A stretch of 64,000 bases of DNA from an uncultured Mucispirillum sp. (GTDB lineage: Bacteria > Chrysiogenota > Deferribacteres > Deferribacterales > Mucispirillaceae), in NCBI GenBank assembly GCA_944323205.1, contig CALURO010000005.1, positions 1 through 64,000 of the forward strand, read 5' to 3'. Of this stretch, positions 9,315-18,114 are shown one piece after another. A program made the position numbers and the translations under genes. The number at the start of each line of letters is the position of its first letter. Positions within the stretch are counted from its first letter, which is position 1. Below the pieces are notes generated by a model. The model made no database searches. It was not told the origin of the DNA and saw only the letters and a program-made list of their open reading frames with translations.

Positions 9315-10106
9315 ATGTTAAAAATAGGTTTTATGGACTATGCAAATGTATATCCAATTTTTCATTATCTAATGCAGGATAGTAATTTAGAGTTTATAAA
9401 AGGTTTCCCTGCTGACTTAAATAAATTAATGAAAAATGGTGATATAGATTTATCTCCGGTATCAAGCATAGAATTTGCCCGCAGGCATAATCTTTATGTA
9501 GTTCATAATAAAGTGTGTGTTTCGTCCATTGGAGCAGTAAAAAGTGTAAATATATATAGTAAATATAAAGCAGAAGATTTAGACGGTAAAAAAATATATT
9601 TTACAAAAGAATCAAATACATCTACGGTGCTTTGCAGAATAGTTCTGGAAAAATTTTATAATGTTAAGCCTGTATATATAGATGATGAAAATATTGCAGA
9701 TGCAAAATTATTAATAGGTGATAAGGCTTTATTTGCATACTATAATTCTGCATGCAGATATATTATAGATTTAGGCGAAGAATGGTATAACTTTACAAAA
9801 CTGCCATTTGTTTTTGCATTATGGACTATTAATAAAAAAGCTCTTAACGATGAATACTTTAATACATTAAAGGATAATATTACATATTATGCTTCTCTTT
9901 TTCCAAAAGATATTGCAGTGCTTTCACAAAAATATATAGAAAGGGGCTATACTATAGAGCAGCTTGAAGACTACTGGGATACTATTAAATACAATATAAC
10001 TGATGAACATAAAAAAGGACTTTCTCTTTTTTACAAGCTGGCTTTTGAGATTGGTGAAACAGAAGATAATGGTGCAGACTATATAGATTCTGCATTTATT
10101 AAATAA
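9315..10106 (+). CDS. mqnA: Chorismate dehydratase of the futalosine menaquinone pathway
   Basis: A 263-residue periplasmic-binding-protein-fold enzyme of the MqnA/MqnD family. MqnA converts chorismate to 3-[(1-carboxyvinyl)oxy]benzoate, the first step of the futalosine route to menaquinone. Family signs are IGFMDYANVYPI at the N-terminus, DIDLSPVSSIEFARR (about 54-68), the IGAVKSVNIYS strand and KESNTSTVLCRI. No signal peptide is present. It is monocistronic, with an AAGGTG ribosome site. It implies menaquinone as respiratory quinone, consistent with the Rieske/cytochrome b genes downstream. MqnD is the alternative but fits less well. Confidence 0.88.
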   Translation: MLKIGFMDYANVYPIFHYLMQDSNLEFIKGFPADLNKLMKNGDIDLSPVSSIEFARRHNLYVVHNKVCVSSIGAVKSVNIYSKYKAEDLDGKKIYFTKESNTSTVLCRIVLEKFYNVKPVYIDDENIADAKLLIGDKALFAYYNSACRYIIDLGEEWYNFTKLPFVFALWTINKKALNDEYFNTLKDNITYYASLFPKDIAVLSQKYIERGYTIEQLEDYWDTIKYNITDEHKKGLSLFYKLAFEIGETEDNGADYIDSAFIK

Positions 10107-10108
10107 TA

Positions 10109-10528
10109 TTATTTTTTGGTAAAATCAGGCTTTACTATAACGGCCTGTTTTTTTTCAGCCTGTTTTCCCTGCATAGAAGGATATTTATTTATCCGCAGTA
10201 CATTTTCATTATTATCTTCATAATATGGAAAGTTAAAAATGCAAAGCGGTTTATGTAAATCATTTAATACTGCATCTACTGCTTCATAGGGAATAAATAC
10301 ATTCTCCCACACTCCATTAAAGCGCAGTTTTGCAAATATAAAATCATCTTCCATTTTAAATTCTGAGCATGATGAAGAGCCGATTGCAAGCACAATACCA
10401 TTATTTTTTTCTGCATTAATAAGTCCTCGTTCTCCAACAATAAGTTTAGGGTGCGGCAAAGCATGTATATATATTTTGTCAAATTCATCCATAGCAGCAT
10501 TAATTATAATTCTTTTTAATTTATTCAT
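10109..10528 (-). CDS. sspB: SspB-like ClpXP adaptor
   Basis: A 139-residue protein resembling SspB, which tethers ssrA-tagged proteins to ClpXP. The core NNGIVLAIG (42-50), the strand ending LRFNGVWENVFIP (68-80) and YEAVDAV (81-87) line up with the SspB Sm-like peptide-binding fold. A lysine-rich linker then leads to the C-terminal AVIVKP (129-134), similar to the ClpX-binding tail of SspB. It follows the orphan ATPase gene by 18 bases and converges on mqnA. Recognition is by eye, so the family call is probable, not certain. Confidence 0.65.
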   Translation of the reverse strand: MNKLKRIIINAAMDEFDKIYIHALPHPKLIVGERGLINAEKNNGIVLAIGSSSCSEFKMEDDFIFAKLRFNGVWENVFIPYEAVDAVLNDLHKPLCIFNFPYYEDNNENVLRINKYPSMQGKQAEKKQAVIVKPDFTKK

Positions 10529-10546
10529 ACTTGCACCATCTAAAAA

Positions 10547-11485
10547 TTACAGTGGATTATGGCATTTGTAGTTATTATTAAAGACAGGTTTTTTATTAAA
10601 GCACATATCTATACTGTTACTGCACCTATCGGCAAAAATACATTTTTCATTATATAAAAAATTATTTTTTTCAATAAATCCTTTAATAGCTGTCAGCTCT
10701 TTTTTAGAGCCAATTTGCGGTATGCATAATTTTAAAGCATGTGTATATGGGTGTTTTTCCTGATTATTTATTAATGATTCAGGTTCTACTATCTCCATTA
10801 ATTCTCCAGAATAAAGAACTGCTATTTTATCACATATTGCAGCAAGCAGTGTAAGGTCGTGGGAAATAAATAAAATGGATAGTTTTTTTTCGGTATTCAG
10901 TTTTTTTATTAAATTAATAATCTGTGCCTGTATTGTTACATCAAGAGCAGTAGTAGGCTCATCAGCTATTAAAATATCTGGGTTGCTTGCAAGAGCTATA
11001 GCTATCATTACTCTTTGGTTCATTCCACCTGACAGCTGATGGGGAAAACTATCTATTCTGCTTTCTGCTAAATCTATTTCTACATCATTTAAAAGTTTCA
11101 CTGCCTGTTCTTTTGCCTGTTTTTTATTAAATGATTTATTATGCAGCATAATTGTTTCAATAAGCTGCTCTCCAATAGTCATAACAGGGTTAAGTGAGCT
11201 TTGTGGGTTTTGAAATATCATAGATATTTTTTTACCTCTGATAGATTTATAATCTGCATTATTTTCTAACAGCTTATTTTCAACAAGTATTCTGCCGCCT
11301 GTTTGATATATGGGTGCAGTATTAAGCCCCAGCACGCTTTTTGCAAATACGCTTTTACCAGAGCCAGATTCACCTGCAAGCCCTAAAATTTCACCTTTAT
11401 TTAAATGAATAGAAAAATCCCGCAGGATAAAAAATTCATCTTTTTCAGATTTTAGTTTAATAGTAAGATTTTCAGCCTGTAACAT
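10547..11485 (-). CDS. Oligopeptide/dipeptide-type ABC ATPase (orphan)
   Basis: A 312-residue ATPase of the DppD/OppD/NikD family. Walker A is GESGSGKS (38-45), the signature LSGGMNQRVMIAIA, Walker B ILIADEPTTALD, and the C-terminal oligo/HPY extension carries the Cys-rich end (CIFADRCSNSIDMC) expected for these importers. Usually DppD is coded with DppF, two permeases and a binding protein. None of these is within the window, so this is either a remnant or works with components coded elsewhere. It sits 18 bases before the SspB-like gene. Confidence 0.85.
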   Translation of the reverse strand: MLQAENLTIKLKSEKDEFFILRDFSIHLNKGEILGLAGESGSGKSVFAKSVLGLNTAPIYQTGGRILVENKLLENNADYKSIRGKKISMIFQNPQSSLNPVMTIGEQLIETIMLHNKSFNKKQAKEQAVKLLNDVEIDLAESRIDSFPHQLSGGMNQRVMIAIALASNPDILIADEPTTALDVTIQAQIINLIKKLNTEKKLSILFISHDLTLLAAICDKIAVLYSGELMEIVEPESLINNQEKHPYTHALKLCIPQIGSKKELTAIKGFIEKNNFLYNEKCIFADRCSNSIDMCFNKKPVFNNNYKCHNPL

Positions 11486-11574
11486 ATAATTCCTTTAAAT
11501 TTATATATATTATTATAAATATAAGAATGGAAAATGCAATAAAATTTTAAACAGGGTACTTTTTGTTTATATAT

Positions 11575-12336
11575 TTACTCTATTAGTGTATTAATAACAG
11601 CAGATTTTTCTTCATCAGTTAATTCGATTACTGGCATAACTGCATTTTTTTTCAAACTTCTAGGGTTAGTAAGCCATTTATCAAGCAAATCTTTATTCCA
11701 GTTTCTGCCATTCAGATAGTCAGGATATACTTTTACAAGCCCGCTTAAATTAGGTGCATCTTCTGATATACCTAATGCACCTGCACTTGTTAAGGCTTTA
11801 TGACATGTGCCACATTTTTTTTGGAATATATCATTACCTGCTGCATTATTTTGGAAATGGACTATCTGTGTTATGGATTTGCTGTCTTCTGGTATAGTAT
11901 AATAATATATACCTGTAATTAATGCTTCCATATCTTCATCGTTAAATTGAAAAAGTGGCATATTAGCAACTGGCTCTTTTACTGCTTTTATTATTTCATC
12001 AGTTGTAAGCCTTTTAACTGCAGAGTTTAAGTCAGAAGCAAGAGTTGCACCGCTTTTACCAATGTTATGGCATCTTGTGCAGGCTGCATTTTCTATTATT
12101 TTAATACCTTTTTGTGTTTTTTGGCTTGATTTATCAGTGTATGTTGCATACTTTCCTTTAATCAGCTTATAATGGGCAATATCTTTTCTAGAAGTTGAAC
12201 TATCACCTCTGTGGCATAATGTGCAGTTATCAGGCTTATTTTTGCATATATTTTTATGGCATGAGATACATTTATTATCAGTAGCATATAAAAAACTACA
12301 ACTTAAAAGTAATATTATTAAAATCCTAGCAGCCAA
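11575..12336 (-). CDS. Tetraheme c-type cytochrome of the Rieske/cytochrome b operon
   Basis: From the TTG at 12336 (AGGA seven bases upstream) this is a 253-residue exported protein with a signal peptide ending near LYA. CxxCH sites lie at about 23-27, 38-42, 86-90 and 175-179. The first two form a compact diheme head; the other two each begin a mono-heme cytochrome c module, with candidate axial methionines in VANMPLF and NAVMPVI. It overlaps the cytochrome b C-terminal gene by 19 bases, so it is probably the cytochrome c component that takes electrons from the Rieske centre. A longer reading frame from 12417 exists, but its upstream part is only the shadow of the cytochrome b gene. Confidence 0.85.
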   Translation of the reverse strand: MAARILIILLLSCSFLYATDNKCISCHKNICKNKPDNCTLCHRGDSSTSRKDIAHYKLIKGKYATYTDKSSQKTQKGIKIIENAACTRCHNIGKSGATLASDLNSAVKRLTTDEIIKAVKEPVANMPLFQFNDEDMEALITGIYYYTIPEDSKSITQIVHFQNNAAGNDIFQKKCGTCHKALTSAGALGISEDAPNLSGLVKVYPDYLNGRNWNKDLLDKWLTNPRSLKKNAVMPVIELTDEEKSAVINTLIE

Positions 12337-12736
12337 TATTCTTTCCTGAAAAAATATGCAGTTATTGTTAAAGCAATGATAGCAAGAAAAACAATAATAG
12401 ATATTATATTTATCCATTTATAAGCAGAATGAAACCATACTGCATGCTCTGGTATTTTTTTCACAAGGAATGGCAGTATCATGTAAAAAACAAAGAAAAA
12501 TATAATAATATAAATATAATAGCTACCGTAAGAAGCAAGTTCTTGAGTCCATAATAAAAACCATGCAGATTTAGACGGGTTTGGAGCATTATAAGGCTCA
12601 GCCTTTTCTTCTAATGGTGCATCAAAAAATATTGAGCCAATAAGTATAAATGCTATCAGAATGACAGCAGATATACCTATAATCTTAAAAAAATACGGGT
12701 TTGATTTTATATATAAGTCCTTTTTGTTTTTTTCAT
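12318..12736 (-). CDS. Cytochrome b C-terminal subunit (PetD/QcrC-like), start disrupted by an A7 run
   Basis: About 138 residues in a frame with no ATG, GTG or TTG at its beginning. It reads KDLYIKSNPYFFK, a membrane segment, then DAPLEEKAEPYNAPNPSK and SAWFLLWTQEL, then two more membrane segments. The PNPxKxxWxxxxxQEL block is characteristic of the C-terminal half of menaquinol-oxidising cytochrome b. The ATG at 12736 directly follows the TAA of the cytochrome b gene and is followed by seven As, C, five As. Read as written it stops after nine codons. One extra A, or a -1 slip in the A run, gives MKKNKKDLYIK and the full subunit. An ATA start at 12746 would also be in frame. So this is a programmed or transcriptional slippage, a one-base sequence error, or a real frameshift. 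Confidence 0.8.
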
Positions 12737-13354
12737 TTATAGATATGGCAGCACCCCTTTATCACGTCTTACTCTAAAAAAATGTATAAATGAAAGAGTG
12801 GAAATTAAAAAAGGAAGTATAATAATATGCAGTGCATAAAATCTTATTAAACTAAGTTTTCCCCCAATAGTATCTGGAATTATTATATTATAAATATAAT
12901 CTCCAAATGGCAGTATCTTAATTAATTCAGCACCTGTCTGCGTTGCCCAGTATGCAAGCTGGTCCATAGGTAAAAGGTAACCTGTATAGCCTGTAAAAAT
13001 ACTTAAAAACAGCAGGAAAAGACCAATAATCCAGTTATATTTTCTACTTAAGAAAGCACCTGTTAATATTACACGGAGTATATGCAGAAACATAAGAACT
13101 AAAAACGCATTGCTTGAAAACCTGTGCAGGTTTCTAATATATCTGCCACCTGTAACATTTTCTTCTATGAAAATAATAGAGTTATAAGCTTGAGTCGGCT
13201 CTGGAATATAATAAACTGCAAGCAGCACACCAGATATTACAAGCATAATAAATGCAGTAAATGAAAGACCACCTAAACATAAAGTATAACTAAAACGCAG
13301 ATTTTTTTTCAGTGTAACACGGGGAAATAAGTGTTTTATAAACTCTTTAAACAT
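12737..13354 (-). CDS. Cytochrome b N-terminal subunit (PetB/QcrB-like)
   Basis: A 205-residue, four-helix cytochrome b6-sized protein. The heme ligands are His77 and His91 (13 residues between) and His176 and His191 (14 between), the spacing of the b6 type. GYLLP at 126-130 and YW in the Qo-side loop are also present. It should oxidise menaquinol in the membrane together with the Rieske protein upstream. It begins two bases after the Rieske stop and ends in TAAATG at the C-terminal subunit. Confidence 0.92.
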   Translation of the reverse strand: MFKEFIKHLFPRVTLKKNLRFSYTLCLGGLSFTAFIMLVISGVLLAVYYIPEPTQAYNSIIFIEENVTGGRYIRNLHRFSSNAFLVLMFLHILRVILTGAFLSRKYNWIIGLFLLFLSIFTGYTGYLLPMDQLAYWATQTGAELIKILPFGDYIYNIIIPDTIGGKLSLIRFYALHIIILPFLISTLSFIHFFRVRRDKGVLPYL

Positions 13355-13356
13355 AA

Positions 13357-13746
13357 TTATATATACACTATAATATTTTCATTTTCAACTTTATATTCAA
13401 GCTGTTTTAAAGGTTTTAGTGCAGGACCTTTTAAAACATTGCCTTCTAAATCAAATATGCTGCCATGACATGGGCATATAAATTTATCATTTTCCACATT
13501 TAATACACAGCCTAAATGAGTGCATGATATACTGAAAACTTTTATACCATCATTATTTCTTATTATGCCAGTATGCTTATCTTTAATAAGATAAGCCCCC
13601 TTGAAAGGCAGAGATGCAAGGGGGATAGATATAAAATTATCTTTTTTGACCTTTGGTGTTAAATATTTATAAAAAGGTATAAAAGGCACAAGCCATAAAA
13701 GTTTTAATAAGCTGCGCCTTTTTATTTTTAATAAAGATACCTGCAT
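13357..13746 (-). CDS. Rieske [2Fe-2S] protein
   Basis: A 129-residue Rieske protein. Cluster motifs are CTHLGC at 75-80 and CPCH at 91-94, followed by GSIFDLEG. The N-terminus carries KIKRRSLLKLL and a hydrophobic stretch, a Tat-type signal anchor, so the domain lies outside the membrane. The start overlaps the stop of the upstream membrane cytochrome gene in TAATG. With the downstream cytochrome b pair it makes up the core of a bc-type quinol oxidising complex. Confidence 0.95.
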   Translation of the reverse strand: MQVSLLKIKRRSLLKLLWLVPFIPFYKYLTPKVKKDNFISIPLASLPFKGAYLIKDKHTGIIRNNDGIKVFSISCTHLGCVLNVENDKFICPCHGSIFDLEGNVLKGPALKPLKQLEYKVENENIIVYI

Positions 13747-14435
13747 TATTTAACAAACATTCCCGGGTGTTTTTTCTTAGCGTGTGCTAAATCATCTTTA
13801 CCATCTCTAAACATTGCATTATATCCTGCTTTATTTACAGGGTGAACTGCAAGGTAAATGTGAATAATAAGGAATAATACAAATACTAAAAACCCAATAC
13901 TGTGGAATAATCTCATAATACTTACAGTTGTAGAAGAAAAATCAACTCTAAACCATAAGATTAAGCCAGTTATAATCATTATTATGCCAAATGCTATAAC
14001 AGCAAGTCCTGCAGCGATTTGACCTAAGTTATATTTACCAGCTCTTTTTGGATAGCTGAAATCTATATACATAGTTTTCATATCCTGTAATTCTTCTTTT
14101 ACATAGTTACTCCAACTTTCGTCTTTTCTTTTTCTTAAAGCAAGCTCCCATTTAGTAAAAAGCATAGTTAAAACAAACGGTATGCTTGTTACTATCCATA
14201 ATACAGCAGTAATTCTATGTATTACTCTGCAAACCTGTATACCTACATATAATGGGTCACCATTAGAATAAAATACTGATACAGGCACACCAATAATATA
14301 AGCTACCCATGAGAAAGCATGAGATATCAAAGGAAGCCCTGTCAGAATAAATATCATCATAAAATGTATGATATGTTTATGATACCACATCTGCATATTT
14401 GAGAATAATATAATTTTTTCATTTGAGTTACTCAT
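13746..14435 (-). CDS. Membrane b-type cytochrome, molybdoenzyme quinone module
   Basis: About 229 residues with four predicted membrane helices and histidines in positions typical of formate-dehydrogenase gamma/PhsC-type di-heme cytochromes (WYHKHIIHF, RVIHRITA, RLFHSIGF, IIHIYLAVHP). It would connect the molybdoenzyme and ferredoxin to the menaquinone pool. I place the start at 14435, where AAGGAG lies seven bases upstream; the longer frame from 14516 only repeats the ferredoxin gene in another frame. The start overlaps the ferredoxin stop by 8 bases. The Rieske gene follows in TAATG, tying the two modules into one transcript. Confidence 0.87.
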   Translation of the reverse strand: MSNSNEKIILFSNMQMWYHKHIIHFMMIFILTGLPLISHAFSWVAYIIGVPVSVFYSNGDPLYVGIQVCRVIHRITAVLWIVTSIPFVLTMLFTKWELALRKRKDESWSNYVKEELQDMKTMYIDFSYPKRAGKYNLGQIAAGLAVIAFGIIMIITGLILWFRVDFSSTTVSIMRLFHSIGFLVFVLFLIIHIYLAVHPVNKAGYNAMFRDGKDDLAHAKKKHPGMFVK

Positions 14436-15240
14436 TTTCATTCTCCTTGTGGTGTTTATCGTTATATCTAGCAGCTGTAAATACTGCATGTCCTGCAACA
14501 GCAGCAGCAGTGCCAATCATAGCAGCTGCACCAATAACTTTTGCAACTTCTCTGCTTGCTGCCACACCATTTGATGGGTCAGCAGGAAGCAAATAGTCAT
14601 CTCTGTTTTCAACAGGGGCAATAGTCATATAAGATAATGTTCCAACAGTATTGTTAACTTTATCTGCACCGTAAACAAAATATTTTTTATTAAATACTTT
14701 GCTGTAATGAGCAGCTCTTTTTTCTGCTTCTGCAATAACTTCTTCCGCAGAACCTGAGAAAATAGCAACAGAAGGGCATGCAGCAGAACATGCAGTTGGA
14801 AGCCCTGCAGTTAATCTGTCATGGCACATTGTACATTTATATGTTTTGCCAGTATCTTTGGAGAAAACCGGTATATCGTATGGGCATGCATCTTTACAAG
14901 ACTGACAGCCAACGCATTTATCTGCATCAATTACTACTGCACCTGTATCTTTTTTACTGATTGCAAGAGTAGGGCATATATCCATACATTTTGGATTTTC
15001 ACAATGCTGGCAGTGTTTAAATGCTGCTATTTGTGTAACATTAGGAAATGTACCTTTTTCATTGCATTCTACTCTTAAATAGTTTAAATGATGATGTGGC
15101 TCAACCATTGATTTTTCAACAGAGTAGTTATAGTCCCTTTGTAATCTCATTCTATTTTCAGTGGAACAGCTTACAATACAGGCAAAGCATTTTATACAAG
15201 ATTGAGTGTCATAGCATACTGCCATTTTTTGGTAATTCAT
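14428..15240 (-). CDS. Four-cluster [4Fe-4S] ferredoxin subunit of the molybdoenzyme
   Basis: A 270-residue DmsB/PsrB-like iron-sulfur subunit. Four cysteine groups can be seen: Cys15, 18, 21 and 25; CQHCENPKCMDIC; CVGCQSCKDAC; and CTMCHDRLTAGLPTACSAAC, enough for four [4Fe-4S] clusters. After about residue 235 comes a hydrophobic helix (GAAAMIGTAAAVAGHAV) that could anchor or contact the membrane. It begins overlapping the stop of the catalytic subunit by 4 bases and carries electrons between the catalytic subunit and the membrane cytochrome. Confidence 0.93.
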   Translation of the reverse strand: MNYQKMAVCYDTQSCIKCFACIVSCSTENRMRLQRDYNYSVEKSMVEPHHHLNYLRVECNEKGTFPNVTQIAAFKHCQHCENPKCMDICPTLAISKKDTGAVVIDADKCVGCQSCKDACPYDIPVFSKDTGKTYKCTMCHDRLTAGLPTACSAACPSVAIFSGSAEEVIAEAEKRAAHYSKVFNKKYFVYGADKVNNTVGTLSYMTIAPVENRDDYLLPADPSNGVAASREVAKVIGAAAMIGTAAAVAGHAVFTAARYNDKHHKENENE

Positions 15241-17753
15241 TTTGCCCTCCTTATTTTAACAATAAAATCTTGTGATGGTGCAGATGCTTCAACAGGCATA
15301 AATGTTAAATTACCTATATGGTTAGGGTTAAAACCTATTGGGCAGGCAACACTTAATTTCTCAGAAAGTTTTGTATATAAGCCTGTTCCCACACCATAGA
15401 ATGAAAATAATGCATGTGGTTCAACAGTTTCTGTTAACTGAACTTCTGATTTAATAATCAAACTTGGCTCTTCAATATTAAAGATTTCAATAATATCACC
15501 ATTTTTTAAGCCTAAATCCTGTCCTCTTTTTGTATTAATAAATACTGCAGAATAGTTAAGATTTTGGCCAACATTTTTAAGTAATATATTATTACGAGTT
15601 TGAGCACCAGTAAATGAGCTTAATGGAGAAAAACCTGTTATAGGTATAAACTCATCATTATCAAGTTTTTCTTTTTTAGTTTGATAATAAGTAGGTGGAT
15701 AATCATATAATGGGCTGTAATATTGAGCTTCCTGTGCTCTATCTTCTTCAAGAAGTTTATTATACCAGTTAGCCATAAATAATGAATATACTTCAAGTTT
15801 ACCTGATGGAGTAGGTTTATTCATTGGTTTAACTGGAGCAGGAACACCGCACCAAACACCATCTTCAATTAACTTTCTTCTAGAAAATGTTGCTGCATCT
15901 TCATCATCAAGGACTAAGTTTTCAAGCTGATAGTCTACAATATATTTTATACCACCCTGCTCAAAATCATTAAAGTTATCATAATATTCATCTTCACTAA
16001 ATATTCTTTTTGCAAGAGCAAGCATAATCCAGTAACCGTTTCTTGTATCAAACATAGGCTCTACAACCTGTTCATGAACTGTAATTACTGGAAATGTTGC
16101 TTTATATGTAGCAAAAAGCGGTTCTGCTCTTTCTAAAAATGTAGTATCTGGTAATATTACATCAGCATATAATAGTGATTCATTCCAGAATGGAGAAATA
16201 GCAGCTACCATTTCCATTTTTTCCAGTGCCTGAGCAATTTTATTACCACCAACACTACCGCCAACTGGGTTTTGACCATTTAAAAATGCCATACGAAGTT
16301 TATAAGGTTCTTCTGTCTCAACAGCAAGTGGGAATGTTCTGCGCATATTATAAGGGTCGCAAAGCTCAAATCCTTCTACATTTTCTTTAAACCACATATT
16401 AACAGATATTTCATTTGAGTCATTATATGAAAATGGTGTGTCTAAATATGCATTTCTGCCATATATTAAACCGCCTTTTCTGCCATATACACCTAAAAGA
16501 CCATTAATAGATGAGATAAGGTATTTTTCATGTAAAGAGTTGAAATATCTTGTAGAACGATATCCTCTTTCAAGGAAACATGCAGGTTTGGCGTCGTTTA
16601 AATCTTTTGCAAGTTTAATAATCTGTTCTGCTGGAATACCACTTTTTTCAGAAGCCTGTTCAAGAGTAAATTTTTCGCATGATTCTTTTAAAAGCTGCAG
16701 AGCTGTTTTTGCCTGAATACCATCAACTTCACAGCTTCCAAAAATAGCAGGGCGTTCAGCTTCTGATTTCATAACAGCAGTTTTTGATGCTTCGTCATAT
16801 ACCATATAGTCTGGTTCGTCTAATTCGCTGTCAAGATATACTGGAAGCAGTGTTTCTGTATTTATAAGTATATCAGCATTTGTGTATTCTCTTAAAAATG
16901 CTTCATCATAATAATTATTTTTAAATAATTCACCAGCAAGACCAATTAAAAATGGAATATCTCCACCGGGAATAACTGGCAGCCAGTCAGTATCAGTTTC
17001 GCCAACACCTAGTGATTTTTTAGGGTCAACAAGAACTGTTTTCATACCATTTTTTCTTCCTCTTCCAAACATACCGCCCCAAGGGAATGCAACAAGTCCG
17101 CCAACAGGGTTTCTGCCAATCAGTACAGCGATTTTAGCATTTTCATAATCGCCCATAACAGACGAGTTACCTTGACGAGGTTCTTCGCCACCTCCAAATA
17201 CAGATCCAAGGCCTAACTGGTTAGTAGAACCAAAACATGTATCACCATAGCTGAATACATTGTCTGTTCCATAAAGATTAAATATAGTATCATCTAAAAG
17301 TGATGCTGTATTAAACCTTGGAAAATATGCTACAGAATGTGGTTCTCCCTCATCTCTTAATTGAAGCATTTTATTGCCTATTAAATCTAATGCTTCATTC
17401 CAAGATGCACTGCGAAATTCTCCGTTTCCCCTTTTTCTTGTTCTTATAAGTGGCGTTTTAATCCTTTGTGGGTCATATAATGCAGCAGCAGCCGCTCTAC
17501 CTCTGCCACATATTGATGGATATGGTGTATTTGGATTTGCATCAATCCTAACTAATCTGCCATCTCTTATATAGGCTACCATAGGACAGTTTTGTGCACA
17601 CATACGGCAGGTAAGAAAAACTTTATTTTCTACACCATAATCTGCTGATGTGATTTCTCTTGCTTCAGCTTTTAAAGGAACTCCTGCTGAAATAGTAGTT
17701 CCTGCAAGACCAGCTACTGAAGTTTTAATAAAATTTCTTCGAGTTAGCTTCAT
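15237..17753 (-). CDS. Tat-exported molybdopterin oxidoreductase, Psr/Phs-like catalytic subunit
   Basis: 838 residues from the ATG at 17753, which has AGGAGGGG upstream. The N-terminus is a Tat signal, LTRRNFIK, with cleavage near AEA. The [4Fe-4S] cysteines are Cys49, 52, 56 and 82. The likely molybdenum ligand is Cys173 in YGDTCFG. This places it in the DMSO-reductase superfamily with polysulfide, thiosulfate, tetrathionate and arsenate reductases. A divergent rhodanese gene favours a sulfur compound, but the substrate cannot be proved from sequence. It heads an apparent seven-gene operon down to 11575. A longer ATG at 17792 lacks a ribosome site. Confidence 0.92.
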   Translation of the reverse strand: MKLTRRNFIKTSVAGLAGTTISAGVPLKAEAREITSADYGVENKVFLTCRMCAQNCPMVAYIRDGRLVRIDANPNTPYPSICGRGRAAAAALYDPQRIKTPLIRTRKRGNGEFRSASWNEALDLIGNKMLQLRDEGEPHSVAYFPRFNTASLLDDTIFNLYGTDNVFSYGDTCFGSTNQLGLGSVFGGGEEPRQGNSSVMGDYENAKIAVLIGRNPVGGLVAFPWGGMFGRGRKNGMKTVLVDPKKSLGVGETDTDWLPVIPGGDIPFLIGLAGELFKNNYYDEAFLREYTNADILINTETLLPVYLDSELDEPDYMVYDEASKTAVMKSEAERPAIFGSCEVDGIQAKTALQLLKESCEKFTLEQASEKSGIPAEQIIKLAKDLNDAKPACFLERGYRSTRYFNSLHEKYLISSINGLLGVYGRKGGLIYGRNAYLDTPFSYNDSNEISVNMWFKENVEGFELCDPYNMRRTFPLAVETEEPYKLRMAFLNGQNPVGGSVGGNKIAQALEKMEMVAAISPFWNESLLYADVILPDTTFLERAEPLFATYKATFPVITVHEQVVEPMFDTRNGYWIMLALAKRIFSEDEYYDNFNDFEQGGIKYIVDYQLENLVLDDEDAATFSRRKLIEDGVWCGVPAPVKPMNKPTPSGKLEVYSLFMANWYNKLLEEDRAQEAQYYSPLYDYPPTYYQTKKEKLDNDEFIPITGFSPLSSFTGAQTRNNILLKNVGQNLNYSAVFINTKRGQDLGLKNGDIIEIFNIEEPSLIIKSEVQLTETVEPHALFSFYGVGTGLYTKLSEKLSVACPIGFNPNHIGNLTFMPVEASAPSQDFIVKIRRAK

Positions 17754-18114
17754 CTTCCCCTCCTCATTTTTGCAATATAGATAATTTGCCATATATATTA
17801 TATTTATACTATAAAAAAAAATTTTGCAAGTAAAAAATATATAGTGTTTTATTTTTATAATTATTTTAATCTTTTTTAATAAATATTATATTTTCTATAT
17901 ATAATTATCATAGTAAAAAGGTAGTAATAATATCAAATAAAATAAATATAATTCCTAGTAAAAATACAGAAATTATATAAATATAATAATGTTATAAAAT
18001 TTAAATAAAAAATGAAAAATAATTCTTGCATTTTTTATGAAAGATGATAGATTATTTATTGAGGGTAATTATTTTGATGTATATACTATGCAAAATATTT
18101 TATTTGGAGGTATT
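17754..18114 (+). promoter_or_regulatory. Divergent AT-rich control region between molybdoenzyme and rhodanese genes
   Basis: This 361-base stretch is extremely AT-rich and holds no convincing gene. Toward the rhodanese gene, TTGCAT at 18026-18031 and TAGATT at 18048-18053 with a 16-base spacer make a plausible promoter. Toward the molybdoenzyme, the minus strand carries TTGCAA and TAAATA about 17 bases apart near 17800-17835. I see no clear FNR or other operator. Confidence 0.4.

Noticed and set aside
12337-12417. Upstream extension of the cytochrome c gene to an ATG at 12417
   Set aside because: It translates the cytochrome b subunit gene in the wrong frame. A TTG with a ribosome site at 12336 gives a clean signal peptide.
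14436-14516. Upstream extension of the membrane cytochrome gene to 14516
   Set aside because: It reads the ferredoxin gene in another frame; the ATG at 14435 has AAGGAG at the right distance.
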